A stretch of 64,000 nucleotides of DNA. It comes from Aliikangiella marina (GTDB taxonomy: Bacteria > Pseudomonadota > Gammaproteobacteria > Enterobacterales > Kangiellaceae). The translations under genes and the position numbers were made by a program. The stretch spans positions 558,001 through 622,000 of the forward strand of contig NZ_VIKR01000003.1 of assembly GCF_007004765.1 (NCBI RefSeq), read 5' to 3'. The notes under the pieces are model-generated. The model was not told where the DNA came from, did not search any database, and saw only the letters and a program-made list of their open reading frames with translations. Of this stretch, positions 10,101 through 17,946 are shown piece after piece (the first letter of the stretch is position 1; each line of letters opens with the position of its first letter).

Positions 10101-11670
10101 AGTATTCAGTAGAGAACCAGAATGTACAGTCATCAGTCGGGTCAATGCTCATACTTGAGTAATCACCCCAGCGAGTAGCACCCGCCTGTGACCCTTCACC
10201 CGCTTGAAGCACAATCTCTTCAGTTAAAGTGTTCGCAGCATCAGTTGCTAATCGAGTTGCAGCACGAATACCAGGCGCTAAGTCTGGGCTCGCGATACTG
10301 TAACCAAACGCTAAGTTACCATTCACGTCCATAGCGCCAGAGCCCATCCATCGCGAATGAGTGTCAGGCGCGAAAGTACCTTCTTGAGCAATAGTTGCTG
10401 TGCCTGCAAGCTGATCAACATCGATTTCGTACCAGCGCATTGCTGTTTCGCCTTGTCCTGTGGGCGCAGCAATATTGTGATTGAAAACAATTTTACCTTG
10501 ACCATCTAGATTTCGATAAGCCGCTCTGAACATCGAGCGAATGCTGATAGAATCCAATTGGTTGCCATTAGGTTGAGTAACATTAGGAGCACTGCCGTAA
10601 GGAGTTACTGGGATAGATAAAACTCGTTCAAAAGTTGAAGCGCCTGGATCGGACCAGTTAGCATCAAATTCCCAAACTTGTAAGTTATCGGTCGATACAA
10701 GATCAGCCCAGATAAAGTATTGTTTTGCGCCCGCTGGTGGCGGAATCAAACCATCGATATCAAGAGGCATTGGCGTAAATACTGCCGAGCCTTCAGCACT
10801 CATGTCAAACTTGATTTGACGTGCTTCAGCACCAACAAGCATTGCATCTCTTTCGTATGCAACAACACCACCGCCGGCGAAGTTAGGGTCAAACTGGTTA
10901 ACACCCATGTAGTAACCATCAGTCCAGACACCAAACTTAGGGTAGTCGTTAAAAATAGTATCGGCATACAGGAAATCATAGAGGTAGTAAGCACCCGTTG
11001 GATCACCGGTTTGTGAAATCGCGATACACTGACGGTTATTGTTAAAACCACTTTCGAAAGCGAACTGGCTGATTAACCAGCGGTCAGCGGCGCTATCATA
11101 AAGAACGATTGGGTCACCGTTGTTGTTTGTTTCACAAAGTCCACCAAAGCCGTCCCATAGAGCATTGATTGCTGTCGGTGCAACTAAAACGTTGCCTTCT
11201 TTATCCCAAATTCCTAAGGCAACGTTGACCGTTTGCACATAGTGATTTGGGCCAACATCACCGTTGGTATCCGGTGGTACAGAGCCAGTTACATTTGGCA
11301 AACCATTGAAGTTAACACCAATTTCCGGCATTAATAGTTCTGCACTTTTTTTGCGAACTGGCATGCTAGTTTGAGCTGACTTGTCAACGAAACCCTCCGG
11401 TAACGAGTAGTCTCGATCTTTTTCAGGAAATCTATTGGGAATTTCTCGATCGCCTTTAAACCCAGGCACATTATCGCCTGATGCGGATAACTTGAATTTT
11501 CTTGCTGGATCGAGAGTCGGTAAAGGTTTAGCTAGTTCACGTAAAGGTTTTGATAACTTTACTGGCGCTGAAGTCGTTATAGTTTTTTTTATTTTCGGAT
11601 CTTCTGCGGCATTAACTAGCAATGAGATACTGCTGAGAGCGAGTACCCCGAGCGTGGTAATTTTTCGCAT
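7111..11670 (-). CDS. Giant multi-domain secreted protein with GlyGly-CTERM tail
   Basis: 1519 residues with a signal peptide (MRKITTLGVLALSSISLLVNA). The order appears to be: IPNRFPEK motif at 77-84; a propeller-like region from about 115 (SVPPDTNGDVGPNHYVQTVN) to 545; two carboxypeptidase-regulatory-like beta domains (about 555-720); a choice-of-anchor-J-like jelly roll (about 745-880, FDVFPATGWSVVDD); another regulatory-like domain; a second propeller-like region (about 1080-1330); a Calx-beta domain (about 1395-1490); and a tail GSGSIG, hydrophobic stretch, ARRR. That tail fits the GlyGly-CTERM signal processed by rhombosortase. No peptidase domain is visible. An AGGA site stands before the ATG. 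It is probably a surface-displayed binding or adhesion protein. Confidence 0.8.
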   Translation of the reverse strand: MRKITTLGVLALSSISLLVNAAEDPKIKKTITTSAPVKLSKPLRELAKPLPTLDPARKFKLSASGDNVPGFKGDREIPNRFPEKDRDYSLPEGFVDKSAQTSMPVRKKSAELLMPEIGVNFNGLPNVTGSVPPDTNGDVGPNHYVQTVNVALGIWDKEGNVLVAPTAINALWDGFGGLCETNNNGDPIVLYDSAADRWLISQFAFESGFNNNRQCIAISQTGDPTGAYYLYDFLYADTIFNDYPKFGVWTDGYYMGVNQFDPNFAGGGVVAYERDAMLVGAEARQIKFDMSAEGSAVFTPMPLDIDGLIPPPAGAKQYFIWADLVSTDNLQVWEFDANWSDPGASTFERVLSIPVTPYGSAPNVTQPNGNQLDSISIRSMFRAAYRNLDGQGKIVFNHNIAAPTGQGETAMRWYEIDVDQLAGTATIAQEGTFAPDTHSRWMGSGAMDVNGNLAFGYSIASPDLAPGIRAATRLATDAANTLTEEIVLQAGEGSQAGATRWGDYSSMSIDPTDDCTFWFSTEYYESANDGSTAWSTKITSFKLPSCVAGPRGEIAGTVTDADSGEVIPFARVSAGLISTRADLDGNYILTLPVGDYDLTASKYGWVESTPASVTVNEDETTDSNITLTGATPVIVSGTVSDANRTDAPLYAKITVSVPDDTFTTFSNPETGEYSISLFEGTTVGFSAAEVGVGGYMTSSQDVLPVNETQQRLQGGVDFALDANANCTAPGYDFVLPSFLEAFDVFPATGWSVVDDQGSGAVWGSYLASGRNLPGIDGDAAFIDSDAAGLVDIDTSLVSPRINVADISTTTLQFDAFFRTFTGADSLDVDINVDGAGWVNVGTVAANNTLEAYAIDLSAQLSGATSFEVRFRYYDANFEWYALVDNVRFGDLSCAPLIAGNLRSGYVIDTNTGEPLVGAEVDVDDRLAAMSFATPEDDAVNDGLFQVFVPADATAITVEEDNYETATPAEGDITLATPVSLNAGQLESDSETVEVTQTAGRTATDSITITNSGSAAASFNSYFIKGDATAAAQINGPFHPSSRHFGPKNMNDRDTRKIRYQSEVNVDPLAPGDIVGFFPTNITYGWGISTNRATGEFYVGDLEAAGAPANVIWRYEADGTLTSDFIPVALDGSFFADSAFNQRTGKLWQVDVGDDDCIHEYDVDALAATGNKICPAFGASQRGLAYDPVTDTFYSGSWVDSIIHQFTADGTILRSVNVGLSIAGLAYNAETQHLFISVNGESVAGAFDVVVVDAASPSFVKVGGYDVRLDVDGDGVADDVVQDFGQAGLDIDCNGNLWMVEQQQQFVIGFESGETGACEWNNVPWLTASVAAGDLSVGATSDVDLTMDSTGLNEGTYTASIVYGNDTPYGAVSVPVSMTLTAPQYGTSQISVTGITVDEEDTATITLERTGGDDYEVSVDFTTIDGTAVAGTDYTAASGTVTWGDLDSATKTITVSTNALDVNKSFTVVISNPQGGVTLGAKTAASVTIMDKPKGSGSIGIPVLLLFALAGFARRRSLNK

Positions 11671-11991
11671 TGTCTAATCGTCCTTTTTTTAGTTTGTTGT
11701 TTATCTGTCTGACGACTACCGATGTTTAACTACATTTCTGTCAGACTGTGATTGAGAGTAACAAATATTTACAGTAAGAAAGCGGTAAAATTCACTAAGA
11801 AAAGGGCGTAACAATTACACTTTTTGATTTAATCTCAAAAAAGAATAATTAAAGAGGCTCGATATCGCGTTAAGAGTTTTTATAACGTTCAATTACGTAT
11901 CTAAAGTATTTTTAATTATGAAACGCGCACAAAAAAAGCATCTTAGTCAAGATGCTTTTTTATAACGTGTGTGTAAAATGGCTAAAATGAA
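11671..11991. other. Intergenic region, 321 bases
   Basis: This separates two minus-strand genes. It holds the terminator of the peptidase gene (11932-11961) and the leader of the giant surface protein with its AGGA ribosome site. GTCTGAC (11707-11713) and GTCAGAC (11750-11756) form a widely spaced inverted repeat of unknown meaning. No coding sequence is seen. Confidence 0.6.
11932..11961 (-). terminator. Terminator after the DPP IV-like peptidase
   Basis: AAAAAAGCATCTT and AAGATGCTTTTTT are perfect 13-base arms around AGTC, 31 bases past the stop codon at 11992. The A-run and T-run make it work in either direction. Confidence 0.9.
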
Positions 11992-14202
11992 CTAGCGCTT
12001 AATACCAAAATGGAGGTCAAAGAAATTGCGTATCATCGTGGCACGATGCATTCGGGTTTTTTTGCCTCGAATACTATGTTTTTTGCCGGGATAATCCATT
12101 GTCATGAACTGAATATTGTTGTCTTGCAAAACTTTGTAGAGTTTGGTGCTGTTTTTAAATAAAACATTATCGTCAGCCATGCCATGATAAATTAAAAGTG
12201 GTCCAACCAAATTAGTGGCGTAAGGAAACACGCTCGATTCTTCGTAAGCTTGAGGATCCTCTTGAGGCGTTCCCATGTAGCGCTCTGTGTAGTGCGTGTC
12301 GTAAAGTGCCCAGTCCGTGACCGGCGCGCCTGAAACCCCCGCTTTAAAATATTCTGGCGCTTGAAACATCGCCATCAGCGTCATATAACCGCCATAGCTA
12401 TGACCGTGAACGCCAATCTTTTCTTTATCGACCCAAGGAAAAGTCCTGAGAAATTTAACACCAGCTACTTGATCCTTTACCTCAATTTTCCCCATTGCCC
12501 GATAAAGCGGATCTTCAAAAGCTTTGCCGCGATAATTTGATCCCCGATTATCAACTGTAAACACTACATATCCTTGTTGCGCCATATAAGTTAAATATAA
12601 ATTTCCCCAGCGATTAGTGACTGTTTGCGCAATAGGTCCACCATAAAGGTAGATAAAAACGGGATACTTTTTGGAGTCGTCAAAATTGCTTGGCTTGTAA
12701 AGGCGATAATACAATTTAGTATTATCGTCAGTGGTGAAAGTGCCAAACTCAGGCGTTATCAAATCGTTTTTATAGTCTGCGAGAGGATGATTGTCATCAA
12801 CTTTATTTTCAGAGAGCCATGCCAGTCGCTCTCCCGTACTCTTATGTAAACTGACTTGAGGTGGCGTATTAATTGAGGAAAAATTATTAATGTAGGTTTG
12901 GCTATCACCGGCAAATGTGATGGTATGGAAACCACTTCGGCTTGTGATTTTTTTGATATCGCCAGTATTAATGGAAACAGAATATAAGTGTCTTTCTAAT
13001 GGCGTATCTTTTCGACCAGTAAAATAAACTAGCCCTCTCTTCTGGTCGATATTTTCGACTTTATCAACGACCCAATCGCCTCGAGTCAACTGCTTTAGTT
13101 GCTTGCCTGTTTTATCAAAAAGATAGATGTGTTTAAAGTTATCTCTTTCTGACGTCCAGATAAAATTATCATTAGTTAAAAAATAAAGGTCGTCATGCAA
13201 ATTAATCCAAGTATTACTGGTTTCTTCAATTAATCGCTTTTGTTTTTTTGTTTTAGTGTCAAAAATATTAAGGCGCAGAGTTTTCTGATCGCGGCTTTGC
13301 CACTGAAAAGAAAGCTGGTTGCTGTCATTGGTCCATTTAACTCTTGGCAAATAAATATCGTTATTTTTACCTAAGTCAACCCAAGTTACTTTGTTGCTAT
13401 CCAATTCAATTACCGCGAGCTCGATCACAACATTATTTTTGCCAGCAAATGGGTAGCGCTGCTTGATCATTTTTATATCGTCAGCATAAATTTCTGAACG
13501 AGTCACTTCTTCTACAGGAGATTCATCAACTTTGGTAAAAGCTATTTTAGATTCGTCACCTGACCACCAGTAGCCCGTCATTCTTTTCATCTCTTCTTGA
13601 GCAACGAATTCTGCCATACCATATTTAATCGGGCCGCCGCCGTCTTGGGTGATTGCTGTCTCTTTTCCAGACTGAAGGTCTAGTACATAGAGGTTTTGTT
13701 CTCGGATATAAGAGATATAATTAGCCTTTGGCGAAAATTTAACGTCAGTTTCGAACTCAGGTGTACTAACAACTTTGCGGGCTTTTTTGTCACCAACTTT
13801 GTAGTAGTAGACATCTCCAGCTAAGGGAAATAATAAAGCCGTACCGTCCTTCGACCATTGATAACTGACAATACCAGAACCACTTAAACGCATACGTTCA
13901 CGGCGGGCTTTTTCCTCATCAGATAGTGCCTCGTTACCCGAATGTAAGTCGTCAGAATCAAAAAGTAAACGCGTCTCGCCAGAGGCAATATGGTATTCCC
14001 AAAGATCTAATCTTTCATGATCCGATTCTTTGCCTTTTAAAAAAGTGACTCGAGTGCCATCGGGAGAAATTTTAAGCCCCCGCACCGAAGGGCCAGATAG
14101 TGAAGGCGAAGCAAAGAGTCGCTCTATGGTTAGTTTTTTAGCTGATACTGGTATAGTGAAAGTGATGGTAATAATTACCAGACAAGCAAATAGTCGAATC
14201 AT
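11992..14202 (-). CDS. S9 family dipeptidyl-peptidase IV-like protease
   Basis: A 736-residue exported serine peptidase that should release X-Pro or related dipeptides from peptide N-termini. The signal peptide is MIRLFACLVIITITFTIPVSA. The N-terminal beta-propeller (about 40-500) contains VAQEEMKRMTGYWWS, whose paired Glu residues bind the substrate amino terminus in DPP IV enzymes. The C-terminal alpha/beta hydrolase carries Ser602 in GHSYGGY, Asp in MADDNVLFKNS and His in GKKHSIRG, so the triad is complete. Length is normal for bacterial DPP IV. It is transcribed alone with its own terminator. The periplasm is the likely site, fitting a peptide-feeding lifestyle. Confidence 0.92.
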   Translation of the reverse strand: MIRLFACLVIITITFTIPVSAKKLTIERLFASPSLSGPSVRGLKISPDGTRVTFLKGKESDHERLDLWEYHIASGETRLLFDSDDLHSGNEALSDEEKARRERMRLSGSGIVSYQWSKDGTALLFPLAGDVYYYKVGDKKARKVVSTPEFETDVKFSPKANYISYIREQNLYVLDLQSGKETAITQDGGGPIKYGMAEFVAQEEMKRMTGYWWSGDESKIAFTKVDESPVEEVTRSEIYADDIKMIKQRYPFAGKNNVVIELAVIELDSNKVTWVDLGKNNDIYLPRVKWTNDSNQLSFQWQSRDQKTLRLNIFDTKTKKQKRLIEETSNTWINLHDDLYFLTNDNFIWTSERDNFKHIYLFDKTGKQLKQLTRGDWVVDKVENIDQKRGLVYFTGRKDTPLERHLYSVSINTGDIKKITSRSGFHTITFAGDSQTYINNFSSINTPPQVSLHKSTGERLAWLSENKVDDNHPLADYKNDLITPEFGTFTTDDNTKLYYRLYKPSNFDDSKKYPVFIYLYGGPIAQTVTNRWGNLYLTYMAQQGYVVFTVDNRGSNYRGKAFEDPLYRAMGKIEVKDQVAGVKFLRTFPWVDKEKIGVHGHSYGGYMTLMAMFQAPEYFKAGVSGAPVTDWALYDTHYTERYMGTPQEDPQAYEESSVFPYATNLVGPLLIYHGMADDNVLFKNSTKLYKVLQDNNIQFMTMDYPGKKHSIRGKKTRMHRATMIRNFFDLHFGIKR

Positions 14203-14379
14203 GAAGGTACCTTGAGGTTCTAGTTATCAGGTTCTTAAAAGAGCTGTTGAGTGTAACTAGATTGGTGTTATCCCTCAAGGTGTTGGTGTAAGACAATGTA
14301 AGCTAAGTTAGAAAGTGCTTTGCGCGTGATTGAAAATCGTTTTATTGCAATAAATGTTAGTGCATCCTTTCAAAGCCGA

Positions 14380-15552
14380 TTACCAACCTTTGCTAATCAT
14401 CAATCCTCCCCAAACAACACTCCTATCGGCGTTGCCCTGCTTAACCTCTGATGATTGACCGCGTAGCAAGTAGCTTAATCTCCAACCTGTTTGAAACTGC
14501 TTGGTTACACCGACCCAAGCATCTGCGACTAAGATACGCATATCACTGGCATCAAAAGTATGGTTGCTATCTTTAAATTGGCCTTGCAAAAACGCATTGT
14601 AAGCTCTTGCGTGAATATTAAATCCACCCCAAAAATAAAACTCTTCAACCTGACGGTTTAATCCTGCAAGACTGGCTGACTTTTCCGAGTAATCGTTAAA
14701 TTGGGGTCTAAAGCTATACCATGGCGTATCAAACTCACCAATCCTAGCGGCCAGCCCCCAACTGGCAGCAGTGATGTACCCTATGCTCGCTTGACTAGTC
14801 GTGCTGATCTCAAGGTTATAATCGCCTTGATAATCGAAGTGCAGTAAGGATTGTTTGGCAACACTATAGCGAGCCGTTAATTCGCCGCCATCGCTAATCT
14901 GGTTTTCCCAACCCACAGGCTCATCGCTACCCAATGTTTTGTGGAGTTGAGTCTGTAATTCACTGATAATTTTGGAACCTAAAATACCCACAGAGAATGA
15001 GGAAATATAAGCAGCATCGTTTTCGAAATCGATCGACTCTTGGGTGTTGGACAAAAATAAAAGGCTTGCATAAGGACGATCATCCAGCTGTGCAGCTTCC
15101 TCGGTGATGACTTCTGGCGTGAAAACCGTAAAACCAACTTCTAAACTGTGTAACTGGCGATCGCCATTGTCATGGAAACTTGAAAAACCACTGATTTTAT
15201 CTACCCAGTTTAATGCGGGATCTAGAGAGAAGGCGTATTCAGTTGCTCGCTTGCCAGCCAAAGTCAAAGATATTCCGCCAGTGTAGTCTTTGTCACTGTC
15301 CCGTAAAGCAAACAGATCATTGTCAACATAAAGTGCCCAGCCAGTATCGTAGGGTTCGTCTTCAGTTTCCCAAATCCAACCGCGATGGGGATTCTTTTCA
15401 GCATTGATTGTACCCACAATCGCTTGGCCACTATGGTAATTGCTGATTGAGTCGTACTCGGTTTTCTCTTGTGGTGTTGAGGCTAAGGCGAGGGGAGCAC
15501 CAAGCGTCAACGTGATTAATGTTGTTAGCAATTGTTGTTTCAAGTTTTGCAT
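14380..15552 (-). CDS. lpxR: LpxR-type outer-membrane lipid A deacylase (DUF2219)
   Basis: LpxR removes the 3'-acyloxyacyl group of lipid A at the outer-membrane surface. This 390-residue protein has a signal peptide (MQNLKQQLLTTLITLTLGAPLALA) and the family marks YVDNDLFALRDSDKDYTGGI and DRPYASLLF, in a 12-strand barrel ending in Trp. The ATG ending at 15552 is preferred over one at 15591 because AGGAA lies 8 bases before it and the signal peptide begins there. Two operator-like sites (15614-15628, 15643-15657) lie 62-105 bases upstream, and the neighbouring TetR gene carries a third. The enzyme is therefore probably induced when that repressor lets go. Family assignment is firm; activity is inferred. 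Confidence 0.82.
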   Translation of the reverse strand: MQNLKQQLLTTLITLTLGAPLALASTPQEKTEYDSISNYHSGQAIVGTINAEKNPHRGWIWETEDEPYDTGWALYVDNDLFALRDSDKDYTGGISLTLAGKRATEYAFSLDPALNWVDKISGFSSFHDNGDRQLHSLEVGFTVFTPEVITEEAAQLDDRPYASLLFLSNTQESIDFENDAAYISSFSVGILGSKIISELQTQLHKTLGSDEPVGWENQISDGGELTARYSVAKQSLLHFDYQGDYNLEISTTSQASIGYITAASWGLAARIGEFDTPWYSFRPQFNDYSEKSASLAGLNRQVEEFYFWGGFNIHARAYNAFLQGQFKDSNHTFDASDMRILVADAWVGVTKQFQTGWRLSYLLRGQSSEVKQGNADRSVVWGGLMISKGW

Positions 15553-15613
15553 TGCTCTAATTCCTAATAGTTCCCTAATTTTGCAAATCATGGTTGTTTT
15601 GAATAAATAAAAT

Positions 15614-15628
15614 ATGACCAGTCGTCTT
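15614..15628. promoter_or_regulatory. Putative TetR operator 1, before lpxR
   Basis: ATGACCAGTCGTCTT, one base different from the two other copies. The core GACC-GGTC is palindromic. It lies between tetR and lpxR, closest to lpxR. Confidence 0.65.
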
Positions 15629-15642
15629 AAACTCTTAAATAA

Positions 15643-15657
15643 ATGACCGGTCGTCTT
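15643..15657. promoter_or_regulatory. Putative TetR operator 2, before lpxR
   Basis: ATGACCGGTCGTCTT, 29 bases (close to three helical turns) from operator 1 and identical to operator 3 in the tetR promoter. Such spacing would allow two dimers on one face of the DNA. Confidence 0.7.
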
Positions 15658-15740
15658 AAGTTTTGTTACACTGAGTCGCTAAAATATTTTTTGTCTATAA
15701 AAACAATCAATTAGATTAACGGGGTGCTGCTGAGGCTGGA

Positions 15741-16322
15741 CTACTTAAAGAACCCTTGCAGCTGGGCAGTGAAGACATTGAACGGTCTACAGTCTCTACT
15801 TCCCTTCGCGCGCATAATAGCGCCCTCCCAGGCATAGTAGATAAATTCTGCTAGATCATCAGGAACGAGAGATTCTCTTAACTCGCCCTTTTGCTTCGCA
15901 TCTTGCAAGCAGTGTTTTATTAAGCCGATTTGCTTGCACATGATATTAGACGTGGTTTCACGAATCGCTTCGTTTTCATCGGCCATTTCTAAACAGAGAT
16001 TACCAATTAGGCAGCCACCGTGAAATTCATCTTTACTCATTTGATCACAGCCCCCACTGAAGAACGCTAAAAGGCGATCCTTTGCAGGCTGTGAAGAGTC
16101 GGTTAAAATGCTTTCTGCCATTTTTAAATTATCGAGAGCCACTCGCTCGACCGCTTCGATGACAAAAGCTTCTTTGCTGGTAAAATGGTTGTAAAAAGAT
16201 CCTTTGGGAACGCCTGCTGCGTCCACGATCTCTTTAACACCGGTGCCGTTGTATCCTTTTTGAGTAAGGACCTCGAGACCCGCGTCTAAGATATGTTCTC
16301 TACAGTAACCAATTCTTCCCAT
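15741..16322 (-). CDS. TetR-family repressor, NemR-like
   Basis: About 193 residues from the ATG ending at 16322. The N-terminal helix-turn-helix is normal (GVKEIVDAAGVPKGSFYNHFTSKEAF). The sensor half contains GGCLIGNLCLE with Cys104 and AWEGAIMRAKG with Lys173. In E. coli NemR the matching Cys106 and Lys175 sense hypochlorous acid and electrophiles, so a redox cue is plausible but inferred. A frame upstream reaches an ATG at 16361. That start is unlikely because it would put the promoter and operator inside the coding region. The gene lies just upstream of lpxR on the same strand and probably represses both itself and lpxR. Confidence 0.85.
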   Translation of the reverse strand: MGRIGYCREHILDAGLEVLTQKGYNGTGVKEIVDAAGVPKGSFYNHFTSKEAFVIEAVERVALDNLKMAESILTDSSQPAKDRLLAFFSGGCDQMSKDEFHGGCLIGNLCLEMADENEAIRETTSNIMCKQIGLIKHCLQDAKQKGELRESLVPDDLAEFIYYAWEGAIMRAKGSRDCRPFNVFTAQLQGFFK

Positions 16323-16332
16323 AACGGGAACA

Positions 16333-16361
16333 AATATATGACCGGTCGTCTTGAAAGTCAA
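16333..16361 (-). promoter_or_regulatory. tetR promoter with embedded operator 3
   Basis: On the minus strand TTGACT (16356-16361) and TATATT (16333-16338) are exactly 17 bases apart. The 15-base operator AAGACGACCGGTCAT (16338-16352) fills the spacer, a typical autorepression layout. The start codon lies only 10 bases after the -10 box, so the transcript should be leaderless or nearly so. Confidence 0.75.
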
Positions 16362-16366
16362 GGTAT

Positions 16367-16393
16367 AATGTCATAGGGAAAAACTATGACATT
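16367..16393. repeat. Inverted repeat upstream of tetR
   Basis: AATGTCATAG and CTATGACATT are perfect 10-base arms around GGAAAAA. The element lies just upstream of the tetR -35 box and about 100 bases before the divergent metzincin-like gene. It may be a second regulator's site. Confidence 0.5.
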
Positions 16394-16490
16394 TGCATGA
16401 TGACTTAACGACTGGCTAACTTTATGTTTTATATAGAAATTCTGGTAAGATGGCGTTGCTTTCTAAAAAATAGACATCAATCGTAAATCT

Positions 16491-17702
16491 ATGGGACGTT
16501 CTTTAGTATCTAAATTATTCTTCTGGCTTATCTTGTTGCTGTTTTTTTATGCCTCTGCGCCATTTGATGGGCAAGAGACTAAAAAACATCAGCTTTCTGC
16601 CCCACATCCATCGATTAACTTGCAAGAGTACCCGCAGTTTGCACAAGCCTATCAAGCGGTGTTCAATGTATCCGATCCAAATCAAAAATTAGCCGCTATT
16701 GAAAATGCTTTAACGATAGCAGACCTCGCGTTTATCGGCGAATTGTCGCAGGCCGAGAAAAGGGCTATTACTCAGCTTCACAGGCTCGCGGCATCAATTC
16801 ACCAGTCGAAATGGCATATTCATTATGCGATCGCTAGCTTACAAAAATCTCAAGCGATTGAGTTCAGCGAACAAGTGGATAGAGAGCTAAAAAGACTCAA
16901 GCATCAATTAGCGCGCAGTGAAACCGAGCGAGAACTTAACCAAGAATATGTTGCCACTCGGTTTAGTGGTCCCGCTAAAACGTTGGAAGGCAGAGTCCTC
17001 GTCGCCTACATTTTTATTGATGATGGCGTTAAGACACGCTGGACCGACCGCTTTATTCAGCGGAGCAACGATGTTATGGAGATAGTCCAAGATTGGAAAA
17101 TCGCTCAAGCGATGAATTACAAGGTCGCTGATGTGAGCTTTGTGAACAAGCAATATTTGGTGAAGCGGAACCCACAGTTGAAGTTGATGTCATCGATATC
17201 GTTTCAAAGCGACTGGAACACGATTGAGAACTTTGTCACCGTAGTAATGAATCACCTTGGTGCGAAAGATGTTGGCGAGTTTATCAATCGAGAAATGGAA
17301 AAAGCTAACGCGGACCAAGGGGTTATTATTTTTCATAGTAATTTTGAGAAACGCTCATTTGCCAGGCGTTGTGGATATACCCATCAACGAACGTTTTTCA
17401 AAAATGGAAAAGAAAAGGTTGAGTATATCTCTCGTTGTAACGATGAGTATGTCATGCTGATGGAGAAAGTAGAACGTAACCGCTGGGACAAACTTCACTA
17501 TGTTCAGGCCCATGAAATATTACATCTTTTTGGTGCCGATGATTTATATAGCATATCCGGCGCTAAAAATTATGCCTTGACTGATATTATGAACCACCAG
17601 AGTAAAAATCTTAGTGATAGCGAAATATCGGCAATCACAGCTTACGCTATCGGTTGGCAAGAAAAACAACCTAAAGCCCCATTTAAAATTTTAGAAAGAT
17701 AA
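16491..17702 (+). CDS. Membrane-anchored or secreted metzincin-like metalloprotease, uncharacterised
   Basis: 403 residues with an N-terminal hydrophobic segment (LFFWLILLLFFYASAPF) that may be a signal or anchor. Residues about 30-180 are helical and charged. The C-terminal part holds HEILHLFGADD at 341-351, matching the metzincin zinc motif HExxHxxGxxD with His341, His345 and Asp351 as ligands and Glu342 as catalyst. A Met-turn-like segment follows (DIMNHQSKNLSDSEISAI), strongly like the end of matrixin-type domains. Four Cys (for example RRCGYTHQ and SRCNDEY) may form disulphides. I do not recognise the full-length family. A DUF350 gene follows after 16 bases. Confidence 0.7.
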   Translation: MGRSLVSKLFFWLILLLFFYASAPFDGQETKKHQLSAPHPSINLQEYPQFAQAYQAVFNVSDPNQKLAAIENALTIADLAFIGELSQAEKRAITQLHRLAASIHQSKWHIHYAIASLQKSQAIEFSEQVDRELKRLKHQLARSETERELNQEYVATRFSGPAKTLEGRVLVAYIFIDDGVKTRWTDRFIQRSNDVMEIVQDWKIAQAMNYKVADVSFVNKQYLVKRNPQLKLMSSISFQSDWNTIENFVTVVMNHLGAKDVGEFINREMEKANADQGVIIFHSNFEKRSFARRCGYTHQRTFFKNGKEKVEYISRCNDEYVMLMEKVERNRWDKLHYVQAHEILHLFGADDLYSISGAKNYALTDIMNHQSKNLSDSEISAITAYAIGWQEKQPKAPFKILER

Positions 17703-17718
17703 CAACCAGAGGTCTTAT

Positions 17719-17946
17719 ATGGAACTAAATTCTTTAGAGCAATCGTTTATGTTTTTAGGGATGAACCTAGTGTATGCAGTGATAGCGTTAGTTGTTAGCG
17801 TTATCGCGCTTATACTAATTGATAAATATGTGTTTACTAAAATCGATTTTATCGAAGAGATTAAACGCGGCAATATTGCCGCGAGTATTTTTCATAGTAC
17901 GATTTTGATTTTTATTGGTGTCGTAGTGGCAGTTTCAATGAGCTAA
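17719..17946 (+). CDS. DUF350 small membrane protein
   Basis: 75 residues with two membrane helices (MFLGMNLVYAVIALVVSVIALILI and ASIFHSTILIFIGVVVAVSMS) joined by a short charged loop, DKYVFTKIDFIEEIKRGN. The N-I-A-x-x-I-x-x segment after the loop is typical of DUF350. Family members usually carry two copies of this unit in about 130 residues, so this is a half-length form. It begins 16 bases after the metzincin-like gene and is probably co-transcribed. The family function is unknown; an envelope-stress or transport accessory role is only a guess. Confidence 0.7.
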   Translation: MELNSLEQSFMFLGMNLVYAVIALVVSVIALILIDKYVFTKIDFIEEIKRGNIAASIFHSTILIFIGVVVAVSMS

